A DNA stretch of 64,000 bases from Methylomonas fluvii (GTDB taxonomy: Bacteria; Pseudomonadota; Gammaproteobacteria; Methylococcales; Methylomonadaceae). The notes beneath the pieces are model-generated. The model worked only from the letters and a program-made list of their open reading frames with translations, was not told where the DNA came from and did not search any database. A program made the translations under genes and the position numbers. How positions within the stretch are numbered: the stretch's first letter is position 1; every line of letters begins with the position of its first letter. Positions 52,324 to 61,977 of this stretch are shown piece after piece. The stretch lies in contig NZ_JACXST010000003.1 of the NCBI RefSeq assembly GCF_014850975.1, forward strand, positions 806,001-870,000, given 5' to 3'.

Positions 52324-55300
52324 TCAAGCCACCATTTGCCGCAAACTCTGTTGCATAGCAGCTTTAAATGCGGGATCGTTGGCCAGTAGTTTATACAGCT
52401 CTAATTCATTGCGTCGATTCTTGAGTATCACGTCTTCAAATATCTTTTCGAACGCCAAGATTCGGGTATGGGCATCGGGATTGTTTTGATATTTGTCCTG
52501 GAAATCGGGATGCGCCTTAATGCCGTCGGCGATATTGATGAACTTGATACGTTGCTCTTCCGGCGTAGCACCCCAACCCTGAAACCAGCGCTCGTTAAAA
52601 TTGCGGATGATTTCATCCAGCGGATCGTGTTCTTCGCCGCCACCATGCGTTCCTCGCGGATTAGGGTTCGTGGGTTCCAGTTCGGATTCGCTAGCATCCA
52701 AGCCGATGCTGTGATTGAGTTTGACGCGCTCCAGGCCGTAGGAAGACAAATCCACGGACTCCAACAACGCGTCGAATTGGCTTGAAATCGGGTCTTTGAC
52801 GATCAGCTTATGGATCAAAAACTTCAAGAACCAGAACAGTTTTTCCCACGCCACAATTTCAAACGGCAAGATGGCGGCCATTTGTCCGTAAATTTTGACG
52901 AACTGTTTGGCTTTGATCTTGAAATCGGCTTTTGCCAGTTCATCCAGCCCCAATTCATGATTGAACCGATCCGCCGCCGTATCGATCAGCGGGCTCAATT
53001 GCTGGGCATCGGCATTACCAAAATACAGTTCGACAAACTGCTCAACCTCAAACCACTCATACACCGCCACCTCGTCCAGCGCATCTTTTAACTCATGCAA
53101 GACATTGACATCCGTGGCTTCCGACAAGCGCGTGGCGGTGTAAAACGGATCGAAGGCGGTTTTGATGTCGTCCACTGAATTAAAGAAATCCAGGATGAAC
53201 AAGTCTTCGGTTTTCTTGCCCCACTTGGGCGCTGCTCGGTTCAAGCGTGACAAGGCTTGCACGGCCAGTACGCCTTGCAATTTTTTATCGACATACATTG
53301 CGCAAAGCTTGGGCTGATCGAATCCTGTCAAGTATTTATTAGCCACGATCAACAAGCGATATTCATCTTTATCGAAATAATCGCGGGTTTCGTTTTCGGC
53401 AAAACCGTTGATCTGCGCTTCGCTGTACTCGATGCCATCAACCTCTTTAGTACCGGAAAAAGCAATGGCAACCTTGAACGGATTGCCTTTCTCATTCAAC
53501 AACTGGCTAATCGCGCGGTAATAGCGAATGGCTGCCTCGATATTCTGGGTAATCACCATGCCTTTGGCTTTGCCTTTAAGCTTTTTGCTGTTGACCACCT
53601 GCGGAATGAAATGCTCCAGCATGATTTCCGCTTTCACGGCAATAGTCTGCTGATGGCGCTCGACATAGGCGCGCAGTTTTTTCTGCGCCTTGGCGCTATC
53701 AAACAACGGATTGTCGGCGATGGATTTTTGGATTTCGTAATAGCTTTTATAGGTGGTGTAGTTGGCCAGCACGTCCAGGATAAAGCCTTCCTCGATCGCC
53801 TGTTTCATGGAATACAAATGAAACGGCTCGAAACTGCCATCCGCTTGCTTAACGCCAAACTTTTCCAAGGTGGTGTTTTTTGGCGTCGCGGTAAAGGCAA
53901 AATACGAGGCGTTACCGCGCATTTTTCGCGATTGCATCGCTTGCAGGATTTTGTCCTGCACGTCCACCACCTCTTCCTCGGCTTGCTCGCTTTTGCCCAT
54001 CGCCCGGTTCATGTTGTCATGCGCGGAACCGCTTTGCGAGCTATGGGCTTCGTCGATGATCACCGCAAAACGCTTGTCGCTCAAGTCGGCAATGCCGTCG
54101 ATGATGAAGGGAAACTTCTGGATGGTGGTAATGATGATTTTCTTGCCTTGTTCCAGGGCGCTTTTCAGCTCCGAAGACTTAAACGCCGGGGCGACGATGT
54201 TTTTGACTTCAGAAAAATCCTTGATGTTGTCGCGCAATTGCTTATCCAGCAAACGGCGGTCGGTGACGACAATGACCGAATCAAACAACGGCTTGTCCTG
54301 CCCCGCCGGATACACTTCGATCAATTGATACGCCGCCCAGGTGATGGAGTTGGATTTACCCGAACCCGCCGAGTGTTGAATCAAATAGGTTTGCCCGGCA
54401 CCGTTTTGGCTGGCATGCGCCACCAGTTTGCGCACCACATCCAGTTGGTGATAACGGGGAAAAAACAAGTTGCGCTTGTCTAGCGGCTCTTTGCTGCTGC
54501 CGTCCAGTCGCACGAAATGCTGAATGATGTTGGCAACGCTATCCTTGCTGAACACTTCCTGCCATAGATACGCACTTTTGTGGCCGTTGGGATTGGGCGG
54601 ATTGCCAGCGCCGTAGTTGTGGCCCTTGTTGAACGGCAAAAAGAAGGTGTTGGCTCCTGCCAGTTTACTGGTCATGTAGATTTCATCGGTATCTACTGCC
54701 ATATGCACCAGACAACGGCCGAATTGCAGCAAAGGCTGGTTAATGTCGCGGTCTTCGCGGTATTGTTTCTGGCCGTGATAACGGGCCGTTTGGCCAGTCC
54801 AGGGATTTTTCAGCTCCAGCGTGGCAAACGGCAAGCCATTGATAAACAGCACCAGATCGATTTCTTCCAGGGTATTGCTCAAGGAATAACGCACCTGGCG
54901 GGTGCTGCTGAAAATATTGTCGGCGAAGTTTTGCTTCACCTTGTCGGAACTGCTGGCCAGCGGCGCCGGATACATCAGATGCAAGGTAGCATCGTCGACG
55001 CTTAAACCCTTTTTCAGCAAATGCAGCAGGCCGTATTTCTTGATCAGCTTGTCGAAGCGTTCCAACACTTTAAGCTGCCAATCGCCGCCATGCTTTTGCA
55101 ACTTTTCCAGCTCTTCATGCTGGGTATGCTCCAGAAAGGCCCAAAAGCGTTTGCTGTCGATAGCATAACGGGCGTTGAAATCCTGCGGCAAGCCGAGTTG
55201 ATAGCCGTGGTTGGGGCTAAACGGCAGATCGCCCGCTTCGGCAACCCCCTTTTGCGCTTCCAGACAGCTGCCGGTCAGCTGTTTTTCGATGGCGATTTCC

Positions 55301-55338
55301 AGTTCTTTCTCGGAGGTTTTGCTGACCATAGCACTCAC
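52324..55338 (-). CDS. hsdR: Type I restriction enzyme, HsdR subunit
   Basis: 1004 residues. Nuclease domain LVLFINGLPFATLELKNPWT (ELK catalytic motif) near residue 170. DEAD-like helicase motifs: HSAGSGKSNSITWAAYQL (Walker A), VIIDEAHSSQSGSAH (DEAH), YFAFTATPKN (motif III) and LLIVANKYLTGFDQPKLCAM (motif V), followed by LSRLNRA. The C-terminal helical region binds the methylase core. The start could be the GTG at 55338 or the ATG at 55329. The matching hsdM is absent and hsdS is cut, so this nuclease has no visible specificity partner. DNA translocation and cleavage would need an HsdM2S complex. Confidence 0.95.
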   Translation of the reverse strand: MSAMVSKTSEKELEIAIEKQLTGSCLEAQKGVAEAGDLPFSPNHGYQLGLPQDFNARYAIDSKRFWAFLEHTQHEELEKLQKHGGDWQLKVLERFDKLIKKYGLLHLLKKGLSVDDATLHLMYPAPLASSSDKVKQNFADNIFSSTRQVRYSLSNTLEEIDLVLFINGLPFATLELKNPWTGQTARYHGQKQYREDRDINQPLLQFGRCLVHMAVDTDEIYMTSKLAGANTFFLPFNKGHNYGAGNPPNPNGHKSAYLWQEVFSKDSVANIIQHFVRLDGSSKEPLDKRNLFFPRYHQLDVVRKLVAHASQNGAGQTYLIQHSAGSGKSNSITWAAYQLIEVYPAGQDKPLFDSVIVVTDRRLLDKQLRDNIKDFSEVKNIVAPAFKSSELKSALEQGKKIIITTIQKFPFIIDGIADLSDKRFAVIIDEAHSSQSGSAHDNMNRAMGKSEQAEEEVVDVQDKILQAMQSRKMRGNASYFAFTATPKNTTLEKFGVKQADGSFEPFHLYSMKQAIEEGFILDVLANYTTYKSYYEIQKSIADNPLFDSAKAQKKLRAYVERHQQTIAVKAEIMLEHFIPQVVNSKKLKGKAKGMVITQNIEAAIRYYRAISQLLNEKGNPFKVAIAFSGTKEVDGIEYSEAQINGFAENETRDYFDKDEYRLLIVANKYLTGFDQPKLCAMYVDKKLQGVLAVQALSRLNRAAPKWGKKTEDLFILDFFNSVDDIKTAFDPFYTATRLSEATDVNVLHELKDALDEVAVYEWFEVEQFVELYFGNADAQQLSPLIDTAADRFNHELGLDELAKADFKIKAKQFVKIYGQMAAILPFEIVAWEKLFWFLKFLIHKLIVKDPISSQFDALLESVDLSSYGLERVKLNHSIGLDASESELEPTNPNPRGTHGGGEEHDPLDEIIRNFNERWFQGWGATPEEQRIKFINIADGIKAHPDFQDKYQNNPDAHTRILAFEKIFEDVILKNRRNELELYKLLANDPAFKAAMQQSLRQMVA

Positions 55339-55456
55339 TTGCTAAGTAGACGGGATTTTGCAGAGTCCAGACACTCCACAAAACCATTTGTGGAGTCTAT
55401 TTTTAAATACACGCTCCACAAACTTATTTGTTGCCGATAGCGGCTCCACAAAATAG

Positions 55457-56572
55457 TCATATAATTTTGCGCCCTTCCGCCAGATTCAGTAGCGCAGGAA
55501 AACAAAGCGTTGCAGAACGGCGACCGCTACCGGGCTGTAAAACCGACAAGATGCCAGCCTCTTTTAGCTGCCTAAACAAATCAGCTGTGGTTTTTTCGTG
55601 TATCGCGTAAGTACGGCTAAGCTGTTTGGTGACATCTGAAACCCGAAAAATCGGTTTATTAAAAATGGCATCCAGCAAATACACCGAATACTGGGACCGG
55701 GTGATTTCATGCACTTGAACTTTCATCGTTTCATACAGCGCCATGATTTCCTTGACGCGGCGGCTGTTGTCCTTCGCCTGATAAGCAATCGCTTTTAAGA
55801 AAAAGGCAATCCAGCCGTTCCAGTCGCCTGCCGATGAAATTGAACTTAAGCGTTGATAATACTCGTCGCGATGGCTTTCAAGATATTCGCTTAGATAAAA
55901 CATCGGTTCGGCCAACAGTCTTTTCTGATACAGAAACAGCGGTATCAAAATCCGGCCGATACGGCCATTACCGTCGTTAAATGGATGCAGCAATTCAAAT
56001 TGGGCGTGTACCACGGCGGTTTGCAACAACACGTTAGTGTCATCACTATCCATATAGTTGATCAAGGCTTGTAGATAGTCTGGCAGCCGCACCGGATCGG
56101 GCGGAACAAAACTGGCTTGCTCAATGCTGCAACCGGCTATGCCAATCCAGTTTTGCGTGCGCCGAAATTCGCCGGGTTCTTTATTTTCGCCACGCACACT
56201 GGACATCAAAATTTTGTGCAGTTGCAAAATAAACCCCAAACGAATCGGATAATCCTGCAAATACTCCCGCGCCTGATATAAAGCCGAGCGGTAATTGGCA
56301 ATCTCTTGAATGTCCTTATAGTTTTCACCCTCCTTGGCTAAACCTGCGTCGTATTCCAACACATCGTCCACGGTCGCCTGTGTGCCTTCAATTTTGGAGG
56401 ACAACACCGCCTCGCGGGTGGTCAACGGCGACAGCATCACCGCCGGGTTGGGAATGCCCAGCAATAAGCCGTCATAGCGCGCCAGTTCGGCGCTGGCATC
56501 AGCCACCAGCGCAAATAAGTGTTGATAATCCAGCTCGGTAATCGGCAGCTGATCGGGAACATAGGGTTTCAT
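55457..56572 (-). CDS. Fic-domain protein (AMPylase-type) with inhibitory motif
   Basis: 371 residues. Fic active site [20 protein letters not shown] (HPFx[D/E]GNGR). The N-terminal inhibitory helix [17 protein letters not shown] carries the S-x-x-x-E-G motif, so activity is probably held in check in cis. The C-terminal winged helix ([20 protein letters not shown]) may bind DNA. Start overlaps the hsdS stop as ATGA and hsdR follows, so it is an integral gene of the type I restriction operon, a common arrangement. Modifies a protein hydroxyl with AMP. Confidence 0.93.
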   Translation of the reverse strand: MKPYVPDQLPITELDYQHLFALVADASAELARYDGLLLGIPNPAVMLSPLTTREAVLSSKIEGTQATVDDVLEYDAGLAKEGENYKDIQEIANYRSALYQAREYLQDYPIRLGFILQLHKILMSSVRGENKEPGEFRRTQNWIGIAGCSIEQASFVPPDPVRLPDYLQALINYMDSDDTNVLLQTAVVHAQFELLHPFNDGNGRIGRILIPLFLYQKRLLAEPMFYLSEYLESHRDEYYQRLSSISSAGDWNGWIAFFLKAIAYQAKDNSRRVKEIMALYETMKVQVHEITRSQYSVYLLDAIFNKPIFRVSDVTKQLSRTYAIHEKTTADLFRQLKEAGILSVLQPGSGRRSATLCFPALLNLAEGRKII

Positions 56573-57573
56573 CGCATCCCCTCAACCTGAACAGATTCAG
56601 GAACGCGGATTTTGCCGGTGACCGCGCTATTGATCAGTGTGGCTTTGTATTCCTTGAGTTTGTCGATTTGTTGTTGCTGGATGGCAATGACCTGATCGAT
56701 TTTGGCGGATTGGGTTTCGATGTGATAGTAAATATTTTTTTGCTCATCAAATGGTGGGAATATAACTGGCAAGTTCTTAAGCAATTCTTGATTTAACGAA
56801 GCCCGTGTTACTAAATTCATTTCTTTGACAAAATACATCCTAAGCATAGGAGCATTAAAATAATATTTAGAAAACCCTTCAAACAGTTCTTTTGTCTTCG
56901 GCCTAATCCTATCGAGTAGCGCCGTGGTCATCTTGGCATCACCGAACACTTGCACCCATTCCGCAAAGCTGAGGTTGGTGGTGATGATCAAGGATGTCTT
57001 CTCATACAGGTGGCTGATCAAATGGAATAGCAAAGCGCCACCCGATGCCGGAAACGGCAGATAACCTAATTCATCCAGGATAACGGCATCCATGGCGGTC
57101 AGTTGCTTGGCCAGGTTACCGGCCTTACCCTGCTGTTTTTCCTTGTCCAGTTGATTGACCAGGTCGACGGCATTGTAGAAGCGCACCCGTTTGCCTTGAT
57201 GAATGGCCGCTATGCCAATGGCTGTGGCCAAGTGGGTTTTGCCCGTGCCGGTTCCGCCCACCAGGATCAGGTTGTAGGCTTGTTCCATAAACTGGCCTGT
57301 CGCCAGTTGTTGGATACGAGCTTGCTGCAAGGGTGTTTCTGTCCAGTCGAGCTTTAATAAATCCCGATGAATGGGGAAGCGAGCCGCCTTGAGTTGATAG
57401 TTGAGACTGCGCGCTTGCCGATCAGCCTGTTCGGCGCTGATCAATCGATCCAGCCAGACTTCCGGCATGACCGGCTTTTGTTGGCTGCCGACTTCGGCTT
57501 GCCACTCGCCCCAGGCTGCCGCCATGCCATAAAGATGAAGATTTTTGAGTTGTAGTGCGCGATCAATGGACAT
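56569..57573 (-). pseudogene. istB::hsdS chimera (IS21 helper ATPase fused to restriction specificity tail)
   Basis: Residues from [20 protein letters not shown] through [20 protein letters not shown] (Walker A), [20 protein letters not shown] and [11 protein letters not shown] are IstB. At about 56900-56910 the sequence switches to a type I HsdS C-terminus: [40 protein letters not shown] and [20 protein letters not shown]. The last ~25 residues of IstB and the right end of the IS are missing, as is the first part of hsdS. The hybrid has no complete DNA-recognition domain. Confidence 0.88.
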
Positions 57574-59190
57574 GGCACGCACTCCGTAACGCATCGTAGC
57601 GACTGCAATCAGCCAGCGGTTCGACAGCCAGCGTCGGCAGTGCTGGGGTGGATTCGTCCAGGGCTTTAGGCCTGGCGTCTTCCGTTAAGCGGCGCATTTC
57701 ATTGAGCACAATGGCCGCGCTAATCACGCCAGTTTGCAAGGTTAAATCGCAGGCGGTTTCCAATGCATCCAGGCCCGCATCACCGATGTCTCTCGCCATC
57801 AACAATAGATCAACAAAGGCTCTATCGCCTTTATCCTGCTTGAGAATGCGGTCTCGCACGACCTTGATCGGCACAGGCAAATCCCAGGTCACAAACGGTG
57901 CGCCGTGGCGTAATGCCCCCGGCTTTTTCTCCAATACCGGCAGATAGTGCCAGGGATCGCAAATCAGTTGGTCGCGCCCGAAACGGCGCTCATGCTCGGC
58001 GATAATTTGGCCATTTGCCACCATGCGTACCCGATCAGCTGTCAAACGCACCGAGACAGCTTGGTTGGCCCATTGTGCCGGTACGCTGTATCGGTTGCGA
58101 TCAATTCGAATCAAGCACAATGAACTTACCCGTCGCATCGTTTCCACGTAACCATCGAAAACGGCTCTGACGGGCATCAGCAACACTTGCTCTTCGGCAA
58201 AACAATCGGCCGTGGTGCGAGAAGGTTGATCGGGATGTGGACGTTGAGCCAACTCCCGGCAGCGTCTGGCCAACCAGGCATTGAGTTCGGCAAAGTCGGC
58301 AAACTTCGGTGTCGGCGTAAACAACCATTCGCTGATATTGCCGACCTGGTTTTCCACCTGGCCTTTTTCCCAACCCGATTCCGGTGTACAGGCCACGGGT
58401 TCAAATAGGTAGTGGTTTGCCAAGGTCAAAAAGCGCCTGTTAAAGCGTCGCTCTTTGCCGACAAATATCGCGTCCACCACCGTTTTTAGATTGTCGTACA
58501 CCATCCGTTTCGGCACGCCACCGAAGAAGGCAAAGGCTTGATTATGGGCATCCAGCACCATCTCCTGGGTTTCCCGTGGATAGGCGGCCACGAACATCTG
58601 CCGACTATAGCTCAGCCGAAAATGGGCCACTTTCACCACCTGTTCCACGCCGGCAATGACCGCCCGTTCATGGCTCCAGTCGAATTGGCAGGTCTCGCCC
58701 GCTGGAAACAGCAGCGGCACGAAAGCTTGTTTGATGGATGGACTTGCTGACCGCGAGGCTTTCCACGCCTTCACATAACGCTGCACTGCACTATAGCCAC
58801 CGATATAACCTTCCACCTGTAAGCATTCGTACAAGCGCTGGGCGGTACGCTTACGCTTTTTGCCCGGCAAGGCCGCATCGGTCTCCAGCCACGTCGTCAA
58901 TTGCTCGATAAAGTCGCCCAGTTTCAAATGGGGTTGATGCTGACGGGGCGGATAGACCGGCTCTTCGATCGTTTTGAGGTGTTTACGAATCGTGGGACGG
59001 GACAACTTGAACTGCTTCGCCAAGTCGCTGATGGTGACGTTTTCAACAAAATGCAGTCGCCTGATTTCGGGTATGACATCCATTTTTATCACTCCAGGTT
59101 TCTCCGGCAAAAAGCCGGTCATTGAACTACCTGGGGTGGAAACTTTTCAACGCTCTTTTCCCCAGGACCCTGGAAAGTTTTGCACGCCGT
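56905..59190 (-). mobile_element. IS21-family element, right end deleted
   Basis: Contains istA and most of istB. The left end (upstream of istA) has two similar repeats, TGGAAACTTTTCAACGC (59139-59155) and TGGAAAGTTTTGCACGC (59173-59189), like the multiple terminal repeats of IS21 elements. The right end is lost in the istB::hsdS junction, so the copy should not move on its own. Exact left boundary is uncertain. Confidence 0.8.
57563..59083 (-). CDS. istA: IS21 transposase IstA
   Basis: 506 residues from the ATG at 59083 (GGAG 8 nt upstream; 59122 is an alternative). N-terminal HTH ([20 protein letters not shown]), then the DDE catalytic core: [30 protein letters not shown] and [20 protein letters not shown]. 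The C-terminal part has [20 protein letters not shown]. Overlaps istB by 11 nt, as usual. Intact, but its helper gene is truncated. Confidence 0.95.
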   Translation of the reverse strand: MDVIPEIRRLHFVENVTISDLAKQFKLSRPTIRKHLKTIEEPVYPPRQHQPHLKLGDFIEQLTTWLETDAALPGKKRKRTAQRLYECLQVEGYIGGYSAVQRYVKAWKASRSASPSIKQAFVPLLFPAGETCQFDWSHERAVIAGVEQVVKVAHFRLSYSRQMFVAAYPRETQEMVLDAHNQAFAFFGGVPKRMVYDNLKTVVDAIFVGKERRFNRRFLTLANHYLFEPVACTPESGWEKGQVENQVGNISEWLFTPTPKFADFAELNAWLARRCRELAQRPHPDQPSRTTADCFAEEQVLLMPVRAVFDGYVETMRRVSSLCLIRIDRNRYSVPAQWANQAVSVRLTADRVRMVANGQIIAEHERRFGRDQLICDPWHYLPVLEKKPGALRHGAPFVTWDLPVPIKVVRDRILKQDKGDRAFVDLLLMARDIGDAGLDALETACDLTLQTGVISAAIVLNEMRRLTEDARPKALDESTPALPTLAVEPLADCSRYDALRSACHVH

Positions 59191-59283
59191 TTTGCAACCC
59201 AGGGGTTTTTTCAGGAATTGTTTTTGCCATTGGTCGCTGAATTCGGATCCGATTTTCTGAAATCGAAACTGAAAATAGTCAAT

Positions 59284-59652
59284 ATGGCGAGGCATGTCGA
59301 TAACATGATGCAGTCAGCATTCCAAAATCTGGAAGGCTACTTTGACAAATTGACGACGATCGATCAGCTGGGATGCGATGAAGAGATTTATACCATGAAT
59401 CAGGCCTGGCTCATCAAAGCTAGGGAAATCGCGAGAGAAAATTCAGTATTGACGGAATTGGTGCTAGGAATTTCGGACGAATCCATGCGATCAGCCGTTG
59501 GGAGTTTGTCCCTAAAAGACATCGATTTCATTGCCCGCTCCAACTGGCTATGTTTTACCCCTCGGTTTTCGAGTCAATTTATCCAAAGCATCAAGAAAGA
59601 ATCTCCCCCAATGGCGGAAGCCATGCTCGGATTAAGTGGCACTATTGATTAA
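59284..59652 (+). CDS. FlhD-like transcriptional activator subunit (SetD/AcaD type)
   Basis: 122 residues from the ATG at 59284. The helical FlhD pattern is visible in NQAWLIKAREIARENSVLTE, LVLGISDESMRSAVGSLSLK and DFIARSNWLCFTPRF. An in-frame extension back to 59122 translates the IS21 end (NYLGWKLFNALFPRT) and is an artefact. No flagellar genes are around. FlhDC homologues in integrative elements (SetCD of SXT/R391, AcaCD of IncC plasmids) are master activators of transfer genes. The context of tra remnants and an integrase makes that the likely origin. Confidence 0.7.
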   Translation: MARHVDNMMQSAFQNLEGYFDKLTTIDQLGCDEEIYTMNQAWLIKAREIARENSVLTELVLGISDESMRSAVGSLSLKDIDFIARSNWLCFTPRFSSQFIQSIKKESPPMAEAMLGLSGTID

Positions 59653-59664
59653 GGGACGCAGCTA

Positions 59665-60132
59665 ATGCTCAAGAAATATCAACAACAAACCTTGGCAATA
59701 CAACTACTCAATCTCCATGCAAAAGTCAAAATCGTACATCAAGAAACGGGAATTCCGATCAAGTTATTGAGGCAGACATATCGTCAATTACATGGTCAAT
59801 CGCCCAGTCGTGGATCAATCAAGTTTTCAACTCGAGGCCTGACCGGTAATCACCGTAAGTATAAAGATGTCACCATCTTCGCAGTTTGTTTTCAGGTTGC
59901 CTCGACCAAATCGACAGAAGGCCAAATTCAGACACTAATTAGTGCCTTTAATGCTTATAAAAAATCATATCCCTCAGGACAACTCAAGTTTTCGGATACT
60001 TGGGTGGTAGCCCAGGACATCAAGGATAAAAAAATTCACCTTTCAAAGTGTCCCCAATGCCGATCTTGGGTTTTATTAAACGCCCGTGAAGATCTCTCTG
60101 AACGCTGCAGCGTCTGCAGAATACATTTATGA
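59665..60132 (+). CDS. FlhC-like transcriptional activator subunit (SetC/AcaC type)
   Basis: 155 residues, 12 bp after the FlhD-like gene, with AAGGGACG as ribosome site. FlhC features: QQTLAIQLLNLHAKVKIVHQ, ETGIPIKLLRQTYRQLHGQS, SPSRGSIKF, ALISAFNAYKK-type helix, and the C-terminal zinc cysteines CPQC...CSVC (KCPQCRSWVLLNA, ERCSVC). With the FlhD-like protein it should form the hetero-oligomer that recruits RNA polymerase. Same SetCD/AcaCD reasoning as its partner. Confidence 0.78.
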   Translation: MLKKYQQQTLAIQLLNLHAKVKIVHQETGIPIKLLRQTYRQLHGQSPSRGSIKFSTRGLTGNHRKYKDVTIFAVCFQVASTKSTEGQIQTLISAFNAYKKSYPSGQLKFSDTWVVAQDIKDKKIHLSKCPQCRSWVLLNAREDLSERCSVCRIHL

Positions 60133-60181
60133 GAAATTTAACCAACAATATTTGAATCCTGAGTAAGAAAAAATGGCAGCT

Positions 60182-60217
60182 AATCCGGTCATTGCTTAAA
60201 TAAAACATGACCGGATT
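60182..60217 (+). terminator. Hairpin after flhC-like gene
   Basis: AATCCGGTCAT (60182-60192) and ATGACCGGATT (60207-60217) are perfect 11-bp arms with a 14-nt loop, 50 bp past the FlhC-like stop. On the minus strand it is soon followed by a run of six Ts. Confidence 0.6.
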
Positions 60218-60256
60218 AAACCAGTGACCTATTCATTAATAGACAACAACAAGTAC

Positions 60257-60562
60257 ATGAGTAACGCCCACAAACGTCAGTCGGTATTGAGACCCATCAT
60301 GATTGATCTTGAGGCAGTTTCGGAAGTCACAGGTCTTTCTGAATCAACTATCCAATCATTAATACGTGCCGATGAGTTTCCTAAGCCCCGAAAAGCATCT
60401 GCACGCCGTACATGCTGGTTGCTACGAGAAATTGAAGAATGGGCTGAATCGCGTCCGGTTTCCGATTTATTACCTCCCCCAAATACTGCAACTGGCGGGC
60501 GTAACGGCAAGCCTAAAGCTCGAAACGCTTTGCTAGTAACTCAAGATGCTCCGATAGATTGA
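60257..60562 (+). CDS. AlpA-family regulator / excisionase-like protein
   Basis: About 101 residues (an alternative GTG start at 60224 adds 11). The AlpA-type winged HTH is clear: MIDLEAVSEVTGLSESTIQS, LIRADEFPKPRKASARRTCW, LLREIEEWAESRPVSD. AlpA-like proteins activate or steer excision of integrated elements and prophages. It is convergent with, and overlaps by 50 bp, the 3' end of the integrase gene, supporting a role as directionality factor of this element. Confidence 0.85.
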   Translation: MSNAHKRQSVLRPIMIDLEAVSEVTGLSESTIQSLIRADEFPKPRKASARRTCWLLREIEEWAESRPVSDLLPPPNTATGGRNGKPKARNALLVTQDAPID

Positions 60563-61811
60563 GGAGCCATAGGCTTTTTTCATCGTCATATTGATGGCGA
60601 TTATAAGTTCCAACCACGCCGGGTAACATATGACCGAGAATCGTTTCACCTACTGCATCCGGACATCCTAATTTAGCAAGCAAAGTACGTGATGTCCGTC
60701 GTAAGTCATGCGGCGCCCAATGAGACACCGTCAATCTACGCCTCACCTGTTCAGGCCGTATCTTACAATATGGTTGTCTATAAAATACCTGTTCAGTGAC
60801 GTATTTTTGTTCGATGTGTCCCACCTTATGACGGGATGGAAATAGAAAACCGTCGCCATATAATTTTTTCCGCCGTAATACTACTGTCAAACCTCTACCG
60901 AATAATGGCACTCTTTGATCTGTTGCAGTTTCATGCCGCGCATTTTTCGTTCTCACTTTCGGTATCGTCCACCAAACTCGCCCCCCCTCTTCGCCAATTT
61001 CAGTTCCTGACATACCGACAATCTCTGAGCCGCGAGTTCCAGTCCAAAGATATAGCATTAAAACATCAGTTATGATCGGTGCAAAATTTGGAAGCCAAGC
61101 AATCAACTCACCGACTTCGTCTTCAGTAAGTACACGCTTGATCACACCAATGTTCTTACCTTCTATGGTTTTTCCTTTTGATCTAACTTTTCCTCGTAAA
61201 ATTAAGCGCCACCAATTTACCGCGGCTTCAGGCAGTCTGCCGGCATCCATTGCATAATCCCACGCAGCGCCTAGCTCACATCGTAATTTTCCAGCCTGCA
61301 CAGGCGATATTGCAGCGTACTTTTGAATCAAATCAAAAGCCATTGCTCGGGTAATTGCAGTGGATGGCAAATCCGCCATATCCCCCAGCATCGTGTTAAA
61401 CATCCTTGTAATTTCAACTGAGCCTTTTGGGGCTCTATGACGGCAAACATGTCCGGCTAAATATTCATCGCACAGCACGCGTACTGAATAAGAGTTTTCA
61501 GAATTTGCCGCCTCTTGTTTTAACGTTAAGGCTTTTGCCTCTAATTTCGCTTGCTTGGCTTCTAATACTGGATCCCTGCCAGAATCACGCTGGTTTTTCA
61601 AAGCCTCCCAGGCGACAATAGCCGATGGAAATGACATTGACGGCCAATGACCAATCGATACCTGCCGAAGGCGTCCATCAACACTGCTTCTATATCGATA
61701 AAACCAGGTTCTCACCTTTGCCATAGCAGACAAACGCAGTCCAGGGTAATCATCAAAAGCCATATGCTGTCCAGGTAGCAAAGCTTTAGCGGTGCGGGCG
61801 TCGAATTGCAT
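60513..61811 (-). CDS. Tyrosine recombinase / integrase (P4-like)
   Basis: 432 residues. N-terminal arm-binding region typical of P4-type integrases (LRLSAMAKVRTWFYRYRSSV, RLRQVSIGHWPSMSFPSAIV, ALKNQRDSGRDP). Catalytic set: Arg in LYLWTGTRGSEIVGM, His-x-x-Arg in HWAPHDLRRTSRTLLAKLG, second His in ILGHMLPGVVGTYNRHQYDD with the nucleophile Tyr. Lies at the edge of the mobile region, transcribed away from mutS, its promoter overlapping the ACCTATACTAAAA repeats. It should catalyse site-specific integration and excision. Confidence 0.95.
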   Translation of the reverse strand: MQFDARTAKALLPGQHMAFDDYPGLRLSAMAKVRTWFYRYRSSVDGRLRQVSIGHWPSMSFPSAIVAWEALKNQRDSGRDPVLEAKQAKLEAKALTLKQEAANSENSYSVRVLCDEYLAGHVCRHRAPKGSVEITRMFNTMLGDMADLPSTAITRAMAFDLIQKYAAISPVQAGKLRCELGAAWDYAMDAGRLPEAAVNWWRLILRGKVRSKGKTIEGKNIGVIKRVLTEDEVGELIAWLPNFAPIITDVLMLYLWTGTRGSEIVGMSGTEIGEEGGRVWWTIPKVRTKNARHETATDQRVPLFGRGLTVVLRRKKLYGDGFLFPSRHKVGHIEQKYVTEQVFYRQPYCKIRPEQVRRRLTVSHWAPHDLRRTSRTLLAKLGCPDAVGETILGHMLPGVVGTYNRHQYDDEKSLWLLNLSEHLELLAKRFEL

Positions 61812-61890
61812 TTTAGTATAGGTTTTTTGAAGCGAATGATGGCGCGAGTATAACCTGAAAAAACCTATACTAAAACCTATACTAAAAGGT
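61811..61890. repeat. 18-bp inverted repeat plus direct ACCTATACTAAAA copies at the integrase start
   Basis: TTTTAGTATAGGTTTTTT (61811-61828) and its perfect reverse complement (61858-61875) flank the integrase promoter region; a second direct copy ACCTATACTAAAA follows at 61875-61887. Likely binding sites for the integrase or the AlpA-like factor, or part of an attachment site. Confidence 0.75.
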
Positions 61891-61977
61891 AAAGTGCAGG
61901 TAAGTTTCGATAAGTGTCGATAATGTTATACTCAACAAAAAATATACAAATATTCCTTATGCATCATCTGCTTACAA

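Noticed and set aside
59122-59283. N-terminal 54 residues of the FlhD-like frame
   Set aside because: They translate the terminal repeats of IS21; FlhD homology begins after the ATG at 59284.
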